Shown: positions 18,065 to 27,868, counted from the stretch's first letter. The stretch is 64,000 bases of DNA from an uncultured Acetatifactor sp. (GCA_910577665.1 CAJTOJ010000012.1:1-64000), one strand, 5' to 3'. The notes: a model not told the origin generated them from the sequence alone. Translations and numbers: made by a program.

Positions 18065-19462
18065 ATGGGTGCAGACACAGAAAATGAAATGGAGCGGATC
18101 CACAGGGGGCTGGAAGATTTCCTGAAACAGGAGCTTAAGGCCACAGAACCGAAACAACGACAGAAGGAGCCGAAACTCTACACCATAGAAGAACCGAAAC
18201 AGGAAAAAGAGATCAATGTCATTGGCAGTACGGGGAAGAAAAGCAGGGCAAAGGTAGAAACCTACCGGCTGGAGGATTGGGATCGTACAGGGAACCGCCC
18301 TGGCAGCCCTGGTCAGCCAGGAAGAAGCCGTACCAGCAACACAGGACGTAGCCCGGGCAGCCACACCCGTTCCCGTTCCGTGCAACCGGAGACGGAACGC
18401 GTTGATATTTCCCGCAGGAGGCCAGGGAAAAAGCAGTCCGGGAAATCTCCGGGGTCGAAAAAACCAAAAGAAAACAGGGCGGTGACTCCAAGACAGGCCA
18501 AGGGGGGTAAAAGCAGGCGCCCCTTCGTCTCCCGGCTGAAACGCTTCCTGCTGGTGACAGTGCTGGTTCTGGCACTGCTGGGTCTGGGGCTGTACCAGCT
18601 TGTGGGGATGGTGTATCACAAGATGAACTATGCCCAGATCCCCTCCCAGACGAAACTGCCCTTGCAGCAGGAGGGGGCAGTCAATATCCTGCTCATCGGC
18701 AACGACTCCAGACAAAACGGAGAGGACGGCAGGTCGGATGCCATGATCCTGCTATCGGTGAGCAGCCGTACCAGGAAGATATACATGATATCCCTGCTTA
18801 GGGATATTTATGTGGAGATTCCCGGTCATGACAATAACCGTCTCAATGCGGCTTATTCCTTTGGTGGCGCGGAGCTTCTGATGGAAACCATAGAGAAGAA
18901 CTTTGATATCCCGGTGCACCGGTATGTACAGGTGAATTTTGAGGCGTTTGCCAATCTGTTGGATGCAGTGGGAGGTGTGGATCTGGAACTGTCCAGAGAG
19001 GAGATCGAGTATGTGAACGGCTACCTGGTGGAATATAATATGCTCACAAACCGTCCTCAAGGCACGGACAATATGGATCCGGAGGCCAGCGGCATGGTAC
19101 ATCTGAATGGCCCCCAGGCATTGGCTTATTGCAGGATCCGTTACCTGGGCACGGATTTTGGCAGGACAGAACGCCAGAGAAAGGTCATGGCAGAAGTAAT
19201 CAAGAAGCTTCCAGGTGCAGTGCTGACCAATTTCGGGGAACTGACGGATGGCCTGCTGCCCAACCTGACCACCAACCTGACCCAGTGGGAGTGTTTCCGC
19301 CTGAGCCTGATGGGAGGGAAACTACTCACGTACGATTTGGTGCCGGACAGCATTCCCCAGCCGGGTACCTATAAAAGTGCAACCATCCGCAAGATGTCTG
19401 TGCTGGAAGTGGATTTCGATGCTAACCGAAAGTATCTGAAGGGGAAAATATATGGAGAATAA
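18065..19462 (+). CDS. LytR-CpsA-Psr (LCP) family cell-wall protein
   Basis: 465 residues. A long, very basic cytoplasmic tail (about 1-155, rich in Lys, Arg, Pro, Ser) precedes one transmembrane helix (about 160-182) and the extracellular LCP domain. Domain motifs are LLIGNDSRQNGEDGRSDAMILL, KIYMISLLRDIYVEIPG, NRLNAAYSFGG, VGGVDLEL, ALAYCRIRYLGTDFGRTERQRKV. LCP enzymes transfer undecaprenyl-linked glycopolymers to peptidoglycan; the conserved Asp/Arg residues are present. The tail of about 155 residues is longer than usual. The small DUF3784-like gene follows 42 bp on. Confidence 0.93.
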   Translation: MGADTENEMERIHRGLEDFLKQELKATEPKQRQKEPKLYTIEEPKQEKEINVIGSTGKKSRAKVETYRLEDWDRTGNRPGSPGQPGRSRTSNTGRSPGSHTRSRSVQPETERVDISRRRPGKKQSGKSPGSKKPKENRAVTPRQAKGGKSRRPFVSRLKRFLLVTVLVLALLGLGLYQLVGMVYHKMNYAQIPSQTKLPLQQEGAVNILLIGNDSRQNGEDGRSDAMILLSVSSRTRKIYMISLLRDIYVEIPGHDNNRLNAAYSFGGAELLMETIEKNFDIPVHRYVQVNFEAFANLLDAVGGVDLELSREEIEYVNGYLVEYNMLTNRPQGTDNMDPEASGMVHLNGPQALAYCRIRYLGTDFGRTERQRKVMAEVIKKLPGAVLTNFGELTDGLLPNLTTNLTQWECFRLSLMGGKLLTYDLVPDSIPQPGTYKSATIRKMSVLEVDFDANRKYLKGKIYGE

Positions 19463-19504
19463 ACTGGACAGGGAACAAAGAACGGGGACAAGGAGGAGCG
19501 TGTA

Positions 19505-19813
19505 ATGGATTTGATGTTGTTTGTATTCGTGGGAATGATGTGCGCATATGTGGGGGTGAAGATACTCAGCTCCGAGGAGCGGAACAAAGTGTTTAACAAG
19601 CATCCCATCGAAGTGGTGGATGTGAAGAAGTACAATCGGTACTGTGGTATTCTGGTGCTGGCATTCGGAGCGGTGGCGGAAGCGACTATTTTTGCCATGA
19701 ATTATATCCCTGGACTCTGGAGCATCCTGCTTACCGTGCTGCTGATTGTGGAGGCAGTGGTGGTAATGAAAATCTATAACAGAATCGAAAAAAAACTGTT
19801 GAAGAAAAGGTAA
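19505..19813 (+). CDS. Small membrane protein, DUF3784-like
   Basis: 102 residues: one N-terminal transmembrane helix (about 3-20), a basic loop with SEERNKVFNKHPIEVVDVKKYNRY, and two more helices (about 47-65 and 70-90). This pattern fits the small DUF3784 family of Firmicutes; function unknown. Ribosome site AAGGAGGAG precedes the ATG. It is co-directional with the LCP gene and likely on the same transcript. Confidence 0.75.
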   Translation: MDLMLFVFVGMMCAYVGVKILSSEERNKVFNKHPIEVVDVKKYNRYCGILVLAFGAVAEATIFAMNYIPGLWSILLTVLLIVEAVVVMKIYNRIEKKLLKKR

Positions 19814-19958
19814 AACGGGCAAGGATCTGGCAGGAGACATTCCTGGTGGGGTGTCCCAGACAGGGAGTCTTATGGCTGTGGCGTCCTACAGTGTACTATG
19901 ATGAAATTAGAACATAAAGGAAAGAATGAAAAATGAATGAAGAGAAAGAGAGGAATAC

Positions 19959-21116
19959 ATGATGGCAGCAGGCAAAGGCATGGAAAAAAGGCAACTGGAG
20001 AAACTGGGAATCGAGACTTCCCTGCTGGGATTCGGATGTATGCGGTTTCCCGTGATGCCGGACGGGAAGATTGACGAGCCAGAGGCAGAGAAGATGATGG
20101 ACAGGGCCATCGGTGCAGGGGTCAATTACATTGACACGGCATATCCGTACCACAATGGGGACAGTGAGCCTTTTGTGGGAAAGGTGCTGAAAAAGTATGA
20201 CAGATCTTCCCTGTATCTTGCCACAAAACTTCCCCTGTGGCAGGTAAATACCCTGGAGGATGTGGATCGCATCTTTGCAGAGCAGCTTAACAGACTGCAG
20301 ACAGATTACATAGATTTTTACCTGATGCATGCCGTAAACAAGGAGCGCTTTGATGTAATGGCACAGATCGGCTGCATCCAGAAACTGGAAGAGCTGAAGG
20401 AGCAGGGAAAGATCCGGTACCTGGGATTTTCCTTCCATGACAGTTATGAGGTCTTCGAGGAAATCTTGAATTACAGAGACTGGGATTTCTGCCAGATCCA
20501 GCTCAACTACATGGATACCCAGGTACAGGCAGGACTTAAGGGATACCATCTTGCAGAGGAGAAAGGGATTCCCATGGTGATCATGGAGCCTGTAAAAGGA
20601 GGGGGGCTGGCGGACTTTGCAGGGGATATCACCGATAGATTCCGGGAGATGGACAGCCAGGCATCTGTAGCCAGCTTTGCCCTGCGCTGGGTGGGCAGTC
20701 TGCCCAATGTGAAGGTGGTATTGAGCGGGATGAGTACCATGGAACAGGTGGAGGACAATCTGAAGACCTTTCGTCCTTTCCGGCCGCTGTCTCAAGACGA
20801 GGAGCAGGGAATCCAGGAGATCGTGGCGCTGATTAACAGCCGTGTGCAGAACGGCTGTACCGCCTGCCGCTACTGTATGCCCTGCCCTGCTGGCGTGGAC
20901 ATCCCGGGCAATTTCCGGGTGTGGAACACCTACCATATGTACCAGAATTACAATATGGTCAAGGGCCGTTGGGAGCGGGAAATGGGTGAGGAAAAACAGG
21001 CTAAGAACTGTATCAAGTGTGGAAAATGCGAGAAGGCCTGCCCTCAGAAGCTGTCTATCCGGGCAGATCTGGAGCGGGTGCAGGCAGACCTGGACAGAAA
21101 AGAGTTTGCCAGGTAA
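19959..21116 (+). CDS. Aldo/keto reductase with C-terminal 4Fe-4S ferredoxin domain
   Basis: 385 residues. The N-terminal TIM barrel (about 8-285) has the AKR signature LGFGCMRFP and the catalytic set Asp59 and Tyr64 (DTAYPYHNG), Lys90 (YLATK) and His124 (YLMHA). The C-terminus carries two cysteine clusters, CTACRYCMPCPAGVDIP and CIKCGKCEKACPQ, for iron-sulfur clusters. This fusion is common in anaerobes and likely reduces a carbonyl with electrons from NAD(P)H or ferredoxin; substrate unknown. The ribosome site GAGAGG sits five bases before the first ATG. An AraC-type regulator follows 86 bp later. Confidence 0.92.
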   Translation: MMAAGKGMEKRQLEKLGIETSLLGFGCMRFPVMPDGKIDEPEAEKMMDRAIGAGVNYIDTAYPYHNGDSEPFVGKVLKKYDRSSLYLATKLPLWQVNTLEDVDRIFAEQLNRLQTDYIDFYLMHAVNKERFDVMAQIGCIQKLEELKEQGKIRYLGFSFHDSYEVFEEILNYRDWDFCQIQLNYMDTQVQAGLKGYHLAEEKGIPMVIMEPVKGGGLADFAGDITDRFREMDSQASVASFALRWVGSLPNVKVVLSGMSTMEQVEDNLKTFRPFRPLSQDEEQGIQEIVALINSRVQNGCTACRYCMPCPAGVDIPGNFRVWNTYHMYQNYNMVKGRWEREMGEEKQAKNCIKCGKCEKACPQKLSIRADLERVQADLDRKEFAR

Positions 21117-21202
21117 GTTCCCGGAACAGGCAGTACCGGCTGGATAAGCAGGAACACATATAAAGTCGGAGATACTGTCCGGGAAAGGAGCCGTCTGCTT
21201 TT

Positions 21203-22093
21203 ATGGAAAAGGCGTTTAAGCTTGATTTTGAAAATGACAAGACAGGCAGCCTGTATGTAAACTGCTGCGGCTGCTCCCGGACAGAGAGCCTTCACAGCTT
21301 CGGTCCGGCCTCCAAACCCCATTACCTGATCCACTATGTGCTGGACGGGAAGGGGACTTTCCGCTTCCACGACAAGGAATACAGGCTGGAAGCAGGGTAT
21401 GGCTTCTTGATCCAGCCCAATGAACTGGCTTTTTACCAGGCAGATGAGAAAGATCCCTGGAGTTACCTGTGGGTGGGCTTCGGCGGAAGCAGGGCAGGGG
21501 AGTATCTGGCGGCTATGGGCTTGTCTGCCAGGCATCCCATTTTTGCCTGCCAAAGGGACCAGGAGCTATATGATATCGTGAAGGATATGATGGAACACAA
21601 TACCTTCGGTGTGGCAGACGACCTGCGCCGGAACGGGCAATTGGGAGTATTCCTGTCCATCCTGGCAGAGAGTGCCGGGGTGGTGGAAAAAGATGAAGAG
21701 GACAAAGGCAACCAGTATGTGAAAAAAGCGGTATCCTTCATACAGAGTAATTACTGTAATCCCATCAAAGTCACGGACGTGGCTGACTATGTGTGTATCA
21801 ATAGAAGCTACCTCTATACCCTGTTCCAGAATTACCTGGGTATGTCTCCCCAGCAGTTCCTGACTACATTCCGCATTACCAAGGCCAGGGAACTGCTGGA
21901 TTCCACATCCTATCCTGTGGAAAGTATTGCCCTCTCCTGTGGGTATAATGATGCCATGGTCTTTGCCAAGGCTTTCCGTGCCATGAAGGGGATGTCTCCC
22001 TCCCAGTACCGCAGAATGAGCCACAGGGAGAAGTCCAGGGAACAGCTGCGGGAGGTGGAAGGGCTGATCACCCAGCTGCTGGCATCCCAGTAA
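21203..22093 (+). CDS. AraC family transcriptional regulator
   Basis: 296 residues. The N-terminal cupin sensor domain (about 30-130) has HYLIHYVLDGKGTFRFHDKEYRL and GFLIQPNE, as in MsmR/RhaS-type sugar regulators. The C-terminal double helix-turn-helix (about 180-285) has VTDVADYVCINRSYLYTLFQNYLGMSPQQFL and a second HTH with VESIALSCGYNDAMVFAKAFR. Ribosome site AAAGGAG precedes the ATG. It may act on the adjacent reductase gene or on a sugar locus elsewhere; no operator is evident. Confidence 0.9.
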   Translation: MEKAFKLDFENDKTGSLYVNCCGCSRTESLHSFGPASKPHYLIHYVLDGKGTFRFHDKEYRLEAGYGFLIQPNELAFYQADEKDPWSYLWVGFGGSRAGEYLAAMGLSARHPIFACQRDQELYDIVKDMMEHNTFGVADDLRRNGQLGVFLSILAESAGVVEKDEEDKGNQYVKKAVSFIQSNYCNPIKVTDVADYVCINRSYLYTLFQNYLGMSPQQFLTTFRITKARELLDSTSYPVESIALSCGYNDAMVFAKAFRAMKGMSPSQYRRMSHREKSREQLREVEGLITQLLASQ

Positions 22094-22138
22094 GGACGGC
22101 CAGGGCGTGACTGGAAAGGGAAACCTGACAACGGATGA

Positions 22139-22262
22139 ATGATTCCCGCGAACAATGAGTCAAGCGTCCGTTGTCTGCCAAGCCAACAAAGCGTTGGCTT
22201 GGACAGTTGACGAATGCCGCGAGGGTCAACAACCCCATTGCTTGCAGCGAAGTTGTTGACCT
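22139..22262 (+). repeat. Family A two-hairpin repeat, copy 2 (with compensatory change)
   Basis: Begins ATTCCCGCGAACAATGAGTC and closes with GACGAATGCCGCGAGG. In this copy the inner stem is GTCAA/TTGAC instead of GCCAA/TTGGC, a paired change that keeps the stem. The second hairpin is GGTCAACAAC (22225-22234 region) with GTTGTTGACC (to 22262). Confidence 0.85.
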
Positions 22263-22363
22263 GGCGATAAAATGAATTCGTTATTACAAAATATATGTAT
22301 AGTTCCTGCAAAAAGAACACACCATATCCCACAGAGAGAATGTTGTAAAAGTGGGAGGCATAC

Positions 22364-23425
22364 ATGGCAGGAAAATGGATGGAGAACAAACTGGTAAAGC
22401 TGCTTCTGGTGACAGGGGCAGTTTATTTTTTCTTGAAAATCATCACACCCTTGACGGCACCGGTGCTGACAGCCATGCTGTTTGTCACCATATTTGGTTC
22501 CCTGCTGCAGAAACTGGAAAGCAGACTGAAACTCCACAGACAGATAGGGGCGGTACTCCTGCTGCTGGTAGCCTGTGGGGTGCTGGGCCTGCTGGTATGG
22601 ATACTATTTTCCTGGATTGTAGGCAGCCTGCCCGGCTGGATTGACGGGCTGGACTCTCTGGAACGGGAACTGGCGGTGGTGGTACACAGACTCTGCGAGA
22701 CAGGAGGCAGGGCCATTGGCATAGACGGGGAATATCTGGAATCCTTGATCCTTAGCTGGATCCAGGACGGTATCGACTATTTTCAGATGCAGTTTCTGCC
22801 AGGAATGTTGTCCCAGTCCCTGGAATACGCCAAAGTACTGGCTTCCATGGGGGGCTTCCTGGTGACATTCCTCATTGCCACTGTGCTATTGGCAAAGGAT
22901 TACGATGACATCATGAACCGCCTGCTGGATCGGGAAGACTGTCATATGTTCCTGGAAGTCATCTGCGGTATCATCCGGTATATCGCCACCTTTGTGAAAG
23001 CCCAGGTGATCATTATGACATTGATCAGCATCCTGTCAGCTGTGACATTGTGGGTAAGCGGCATCCGCAACGGCATCCTGTGGGGACTGCTGGCAGGCAT
23101 CCTGGACGCACTGCCCTTTATCGGAACAGGCATTGTGCTGGTGCCTCTGGGAATCCAGCAGATGTTCTACGGCCATTATGGTAGGGGCATTGTATGTATC
23201 CTGCTCTATGTGGCCTGCATCTTCGTGCGGGAACTGCTGGAGCCGCGGCTCATAGGACGCCAGGTGGGAGTCTCTCCCATTGCCATTCTGCTGTCCCTGT
23301 ATGTGGGAATCAAGCTCTTCGGCATGTGGGGTATCCTGGCAGGACCTCTGGGTTTTGTGATGATCCGGGAGACATATGGGAGTCTGGAGAGGAGGAATCC
23401 GGCCCGGGCGGATGGAAGCGCTTGA
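22364..23425 (+). CDS. AI-2E family transporter (YdiK/PerM-like permease)
   Basis: 353 residues with about seven to eight transmembrane helices. The family pattern is clear: paired N-terminal helices, an amphipathic region, then VTFLIATVLLAKDYDDIMNRL, CGIIRYIATFVKAQVIIMTLISILS, GILDALPFIGTGIVLVPLG and EPRLIGRQVGVSPIAILLSLYVGIKLFG. Named members have been linked to autoinducer-2 export or Na+/H+ exchange, so the real substrate is open. Ribosome site GGGAGG precedes the ATG. It appears to be a single-gene unit after repeat A2. Confidence 0.9.
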   Translation: MAGKWMENKLVKLLLVTGAVYFFLKIITPLTAPVLTAMLFVTIFGSLLQKLESRLKLHRQIGAVLLLLVACGVLGLLVWILFSWIVGSLPGWIDGLDSLERELAVVVHRLCETGGRAIGIDGEYLESLILSWIQDGIDYFQMQFLPGMLSQSLEYAKVLASMGGFLVTFLIATVLLAKDYDDIMNRLLDREDCHMFLEVICGIIRYIATFVKAQVIIMTLISILSAVTLWVSGIRNGILWGLLAGILDALPFIGTGIVLVPLGIQQMFYGHYGRGIVCILLYVACIFVRELLEPRLIGRQVGVSPIAILLSLYVGIKLFGMWGILAGPLGFVMIRETYGSLERRNPARADGSA

Positions 23426-23767
23426 AATGCGGGTATTCTTCTAGTATAATGGAACCACTGTAGGGAAAAGGGGGTTTTTCCCTGGTGTGTCTGGGACGAA
23501 GATACTCATGGCGAAAACAGGAAGCAAAGGAGAAGCTTATCATATTTTTACAATATATAGTGAGCAATTTTAAATCAATTGGCCATCCGGTTGAATTCAG
23601 CATGCTTCCTGTTCTCTGATTATAATGTGGAGAAAGTAAAAATTGCGGTATCCAGGGCAGAAGCATTGCATAAGGATAAGTCAGATTTGCGCCCGAAGTA
23701 TTTTGCAACTACAATGTACATACTTTTGAACAAGATCATAGATATGCTGCCTTAGGGGGGGATAAAT
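23426..23767. other. Intergenic region
   Basis: About 340 bases without a gene. A short hairpin AGGGAAAA...TTTTCCCT (about 23462-23482) may end the AI-2E gene transcript. The remainder is AT-richer and probably holds the promoter of the next gene; I cannot define it well. Confidence 0.4.
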
Positions 23768-25591
23768 ATGGCAGGTACAGGACATAAGGAAAGCCATCCA
23801 CATATGCAAGGCAGTCTTCGGGGAGAACGCAAAGGGAAAGGACAGGCAGAACCTGTATTCATAACGTTTCTGCATTTTTTCAGGACACTGCTGGATTACG
23901 GTATCTGTCTGTACCTGTTTCTAGTCCTTGGGGTGATGCCCTTTTATTTCCAGGATGGGTACAGTCATATCGGTTCGGACAAGGCAACCTTTTTCTGTAA
24001 GGTCAGTGTAGAGATGGGGAAGGTGTTGCTGCCCCTGGCAGTGATATACCTGGTGATGCAGGTGGTGGAGAACAGGGAGTATATGAAAATGCGTTTTTAC
24101 CATCTGGCGGGAAGCAAACCCCAGACACATCCTGGATCCTGGACCTGGACCGATTCCTTCGCGGCCTTTTACGGGGTGGCCCTGGTACTTTCCTATCTGT
24201 TTTCCCCTTTTAAGGAGCGGGCTTTGTGGGGGGCGGACCGCTGGTTCATGGGGTTTGGAACCCAGATGATATTAGTGGGCATCTATTTTCTGGTATCCAG
24301 GTTCTGGAAGCCCAGGAGGTGGATGTTCCTGGTGCTGGCTGTGGCATCCGGCCTGGTGTTCACCCTGGGATATCTGAACCGTTTCAGCGTGTATCCCATC
24401 CATATGACCCTGCAGAATCCTGGCTTTATCTCTACTATCGGAAATATCAACTGGTATTGCGGATATGTGGTGTCGGTTCTCTTTGCCGGGGTGGGCTTTT
24501 TGTGGCTGGGAAGCGGACCGGGCCGGGAGAGAAGGGCATTGCAAGGAAACAGGATATTCCAGAGGGGTGTGAGAACACTTCTTGCCATATATATAGTCCT
24601 GGGTTTCGGCACCCTGGTTACGCAGGGAAGTGACAGCGGAATCCTGGCGCTGGCCGTGGTGCTGCTGGTGCTGTTCGTCCTGTCTGCCTCTGAGGGGGAG
24701 AGAATGCTGGCCTTTTGGAAGGTGATGCTCCTGCTGTGTGCAGCCTGTCTGGTGACCCTCGGTCTGTGGAAGATGCTGCCGGGGCGGATGAACTATGAGG
24801 GGGATGCCATGGAACTGCTGCTTTCTGTGTGGATCCTGCTTCCGATGACTGTGGTGTCAGTTATGGCATTCCTGTGGATATATGGCAAACAGAAAAAGGG
24901 AGCCTACCCGGCGAAGCTTATGAAATATCTGACCCGGACGGTGACGGCAGCTGCCATTGCGGGGGTGGTGCTGATCCTGGTACTGGCGGCTATCAATACG
25001 GCCCTTCCTGGCAGCCTGGGGCCACTGTCTGCCTATCCTGTCTTCACTTTCTCAGAGGACTGGGGCAGCAGCCGCGGGGCCACCTGGAAGGCAGGCTGGA
25101 TGTGCTACCTGGAACAGGATCCCTTACATAAGCTTACCGGAGTGGGGCCGGATGCCATGTGGGAGGCCATCTCTACCCAGGGAAGTACCGCGCTGCGGGA
25201 GATGGTCCGAGAGAAATTCAACGGTCTCTCCCTTACCAATGCCCACAATGAATGGCTGACCATCCTGGTGGATGTGGGCCTGCTGGGACTAGTGGGCTTT
25301 GCAGGGATGATGGTCACAGGCATGGCAGGCTTCCTACGGGAAGGGAAACGGAATGTCTTTGCCTGTATCTGCGGCCTGTGTCTGCTGGGGTACACAGTGA
25401 ACAATATCTTCAGCTTCCAGCAGGCTATGGGGGTGGCCACCATATTTACGGTTTTTGGTATGGGAAGGGCGTTCCAGAGGGCGGGGAGTGGCGCGGAGGG
25501 AAAATACATATTTGTGAAATCATATAAAAGCAGTAAAAAGGTGTCAGACGGGAAACAGGCCCGCACAGAAAGGATTCAAAATGACAGATAA
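23768..25591 (+). CDS. O-antigen ligase / Wzy-like polytopic membrane protein
   Basis: 607 residues with about 12 hydrophobic segments and a long extracytoplasmic loop near the C-terminal half (about 410-490) holding TNAHNEWLTILVDVGLLGLVGF. This His-Asn-Glu loop next to a helix is the hallmark of the WaaL/Wzy O-antigen ligase fold. In Gram-positives these proteins ligate or polymerise surface glycans, in keeping with the LCP gene upstream. The first about 35 residues are polar and basic. The ribosome site GGGGGGAT lies before the ATG. The stop overlaps the next gene by 11 bases. Confidence 0.82.
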   Translation: MAGTGHKESHPHMQGSLRGERKGKGQAEPVFITFLHFFRTLLDYGICLYLFLVLGVMPFYFQDGYSHIGSDKATFFCKVSVEMGKVLLPLAVIYLVMQVVENREYMKMRFYHLAGSKPQTHPGSWTWTDSFAAFYGVALVLSYLFSPFKERALWGADRWFMGFGTQMILVGIYFLVSRFWKPRRWMFLVLAVASGLVFTLGYLNRFSVYPIHMTLQNPGFISTIGNINWYCGYVVSVLFAGVGFLWLGSGPGRERRALQGNRIFQRGVRTLLAIYIVLGFGTLVTQGSDSGILALAVVLLVLFVLSASEGERMLAFWKVMLLLCAACLVTLGLWKMLPGRMNYEGDAMELLLSVWILLPMTVVSVMAFLWIYGKQKKGAYPAKLMKYLTRTVTAAAIAGVVLILVLAAINTALPGSLGPLSAYPVFTFSEDWGSSRGATWKAGWMCYLEQDPLHKLTGVGPDAMWEAISTQGSTALREMVREKFNGLSLTNAHNEWLTILVDVGLLGLVGFAGMMVTGMAGFLREGKRNVFACICGLCLLGYTVNNIFSFQQAMGVATIFTVFGMGRAFQRAGSGAEGKYIFVKSYKSSKKVSDGKQARTERIQNDR

Positions 25592-26003
25592 CCAGACACA
25601 GGACCGTATGGAAAAGCTTGCCAGCCAACTGCAAATCACCAGGATCTTCTGCCTGGTCACATCCCTGCTCACCATCCTGCTGCTGGCAGGGGGCGGCATC
25701 CTATATTTGAAATTGCAGGGAATGATGGAGAAGGCAGAACCTGTCATGGAACAGATCTCCCAGGTGAACGTGGAAGCACTCAATGGCACCCTGGAGCAGT
25801 TGGAGGAGAATATCGGGAAAGTGGACTGGGGACAGGTATCAGACACCCTGGGGAGACTGGATGTGGATGCGCTGAATACCGCCATAGAGAACCTGGATAC
25901 CCAGGAACTGTCCACATCCCTGGCAAACCTAAACGATGCCGTGGAGGCCGTCAGGGAGGCGAAAGATGCCATCCAATCGTTTCTGTCCGTGTTCAAGAAG
26001 TAA
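25581..26003 (+). CDS. Small membrane-anchored coiled-coil protein
   Basis: 140 residues, unrecognised. There is one transmembrane helix (about 22-46), then an acidic helical region with repeated patterns (VNVEALNGTLEQLEENIG, VDWGQVSDTLGRLDVDALNTAIENLDTQEL, LANLNDAVEAV). These look like heptad repeats, akin to small chemotaxis-like or murein-associated coiled coils. It overlaps the O-antigen-ligase-like gene by 11 bases, so it is translationally coupled and perhaps a partner of that protein. Confidence 0.75.
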   Translation: MTDNQTQDRMEKLASQLQITRIFCLVTSLLTILLLAGGGILYLKLQGMMEKAEPVMEQISQVNVEALNGTLEQLEENIGKVDWGQVSDTLGRLDVDALNTAIENLDTQELSTSLANLNDAVEAVREAKDAIQSFLSVFKK

Positions 26004-26008
26004 TCCTT

Positions 26009-26062
26009 GCGTTTTGTGTGCATCAGCGTAACAGTTCAGTGTCTTGTCTGAACTGTTACGTA
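26009..26062 (+). repeat. Family C repeat, partial copy 1
   Basis: GCGTTTTGTGTGCAT leads into GTAACAGTTCAG (26029-26040), an 8-base loop and CTGAACTGTTAC (26049-26060), a perfect 12-bp stem. It lies between convergent genes, but lacks a T-tract. Confidence 0.75.
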
Positions 26063-26112
26063 AGTTATGCCTAAATAGATAAAAGGTGGTTCGTCAGCTA
26101 TCTTTCCGTGGA

Positions 26113-26907
26113 TCAAGGTTTCCTGGCAAGCTGTAAATCCAGGGTATCATAGATCGTGATCGTACCACCGTGGCGATTGATTGCATCCTCAATCGCTGTG
26201 TAAAATTTTGTCCGGATTCCGTCTTCCATGGCAATATGGTCGGAATAAGTCCCAAGCAGTGCAATATATTCTTTGGCAGAGAATGTCCTTGTCCGCTGGA
26301 ACAGGGCATACTGGATATTCGTAAAGCCATATTTGGCGGCGGTCAAGGCCCGGTTCCTGGCTTGTTCCTCGCTGTATTCTGAGGGAGTCATCGGTTCCCG
26401 GTTATAGAATTTGTAGTAATACGCGGCATAGATCTGATCCATTTCCTCTGAAAGGGCAGGCTTTCCCTTGTCGCGATAAGGATGGTTGGCGAATCTGGCA
26501 AACGCGCCACCGCTTTTCAATAGGGAGAATACCTTTGGGTAGCCGATCTCTTCCGGTACCCAGTGGAAGGCAGATGCGGAGTAACATAAGTTGTAGGCTT
26601 CCTTCTCCAGTGCCACATCTTCAAATTTGCCTGTTACCACAGAGAATCCAGGGTAATCCCTGAATTTTTCCCTGCATAGTTCGGAAAAATGTATTCCATA
26701 TTCCACGGCAGTCAATGTACATCCGGTCTGCAATACCGGCAGGGTAGCCTGCCCACCGCCGATGCCAATCTCCAGAACCTTGCTGGACATAGTGATGGGA
26801 ATATAGTCAAATATGGCTTGATATAGTTCTCTTACATAACTGGGCCGGAGCTTCTCATAAGTGGATGCAACCGTATCAAAAGTCCACCCGAGATCTGATG
26901 GGGTCAT
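26113..26907 (-). CDS. SAM-dependent methyltransferase (class I)
   Basis: 264 residues. Rossmann methyltransferase motif I reads VLEIGIGGGQATLPVL (about 46-61). The acidic residue of motif II (VEYGIHFSELC) and the NLCYSASAFHWVPEE block follow, as in Methyltransf_11/25 proteins. The C-terminal part (about 170-260) is family-specific. It has a strong ribosome site (AAGGAGGT) before the ATG. Substrate unknown; it could be a small molecule such as a quinone or drug. It is convergent with the coiled-coil gene. Confidence 0.88.
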   Translation of the reverse strand: MTPSDLGWTFDTVASTYEKLRPSYVRELYQAIFDYIPITMSSKVLEIGIGGGQATLPVLQTGCTLTAVEYGIHFSELCREKFRDYPGFSVVTGKFEDVALEKEAYNLCYSASAFHWVPEEIGYPKVFSLLKSGGAFARFANHPYRDKGKPALSEEMDQIYAAYYYKFYNREPMTPSEYSEEQARNRALTAAKYGFTNIQYALFQRTRTFSAKEYIALLGTYSDHIAMEDGIRTKFYTAIEDAINRHGGTITIYDTLDLQLARKP

Positions 26908-27027
26908 TGGATACCTCCTTTTTAGATGGGGAATGGATCAACATAGCCCGCTATATCTCTCCCAGTGTGGTAAAATCTTCCACAAATTGTGACAGACATC
27001 TGCCAGAAAGCAATTTTCAAACCTGCT

Positions 27028-27657
27028 CTAGGAAAGCAGTTCTGGCGGGATCTTCCTGTCCTTAAAATAGTATTCCCGGTCATGTTCATTCACTTCCCGC
27101 AGCACCTTGCAGGGGTTGCCAACAGCAATTACGTTGGAAGGAATGTCTTTGGTGACAATGCTTCCTGCCCCTATCACCACATTGTCGCCAATGGTGATGC
27201 CGGGTACCACGATCACACCTGCTCCCAGCCAGCAGTTTTGGCCGATATGCACAGGTGCATTGTACTGGTAGATCTGTTCCCGCAATTCGGGAAGAATGGG
27301 ATGTCCGGCTGTGGCGATCACCACATTGGGGCCGAACATGGTGTAATCTCCTACATAGATATGGGTATCGTCCACCAGGGTCAGGTTAAAATTGGCATAG
27401 ACATATTTTCCAAAGTGGACATGGTGTCCGCCGAAATTGGAGTGGAAGGGTGGCTCGATATAACAGCCTTCCCCAATCTCCGCAAACATTTCCTTCAGCA
27501 TGGCTTCGCGGCGGTCTAGTTCTGTGGGCCGGGTGTTGTTAAAGTCATAGAGGCGGTCAATATAGCCAAGCTGTTCCTTCATGAGGTTCTCATCTCCGGG
27601 CAGATATAACTGCCCGGAATGCATTTTCTGATAGATCTCTGTATTCATAGGACTCAT
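27028..27657 (-). CDS. Maltose/galactoside O-acetyltransferase-like (LacA/Maa) hexapeptide protein
   Basis: 209 residues. The N-terminal Mac domain (MHSGQLYLPGDENLMKEQ) is followed by a left-handed beta helix: NFNLTLVDDTHIYVGDYTMFGPNV, HIGQNCWLGAGVIVVPGITIGDNVVIGAGSIVTKDIPSNVIAVGNPCKVLR. The catalytic His lies in the ATAGHP motif. The family transfers acetyl from acetyl-CoA to the 6-OH of sugars. Normal length is about 190-200. A single gene between the methyltransferase and the DsbA-family gene, all on the minus strand. Confidence 0.92.
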   Translation of the reverse strand: MSPMNTEIYQKMHSGQLYLPGDENLMKEQLGYIDRLYDFNNTRPTELDRREAMLKEMFAEIGEGCYIEPPFHSNFGGHHVHFGKYVYANFNLTLVDDTHIYVGDYTMFGPNVVIATAGHPILPELREQIYQYNAPVHIGQNCWLGAGVIVVPGITIGDNVVIGAGSIVTKDIPSNVIAVGNPCKVLREVNEHDREYYFKDRKIPPELLS

Positions 27658-27868
27658 GGGAATATCCTTTCCGGGGGCAGGGTTCCTGCCATATCCCGAT
27701 GCATTTTAAGTATTGTGGGCACTGGGCCCACATGACTGTGACAGGCTATTACTTCCGGTATCTGCGTAAGGTACCTAACAGAATTGCTGTCTCCGGTACC
27801 TGCGGGGGAGTGCAACGTGGAATTCATGTCCCTGGACGTTTTTTGCAGGGTCATATGGTGGTGTGCGT

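Noticed and set aside
26029..26060. Rho-independent terminator between convergent genes
   Set aside because: The 12-bp stem is strong but lacks a T-tract and matches the family C repeat end.
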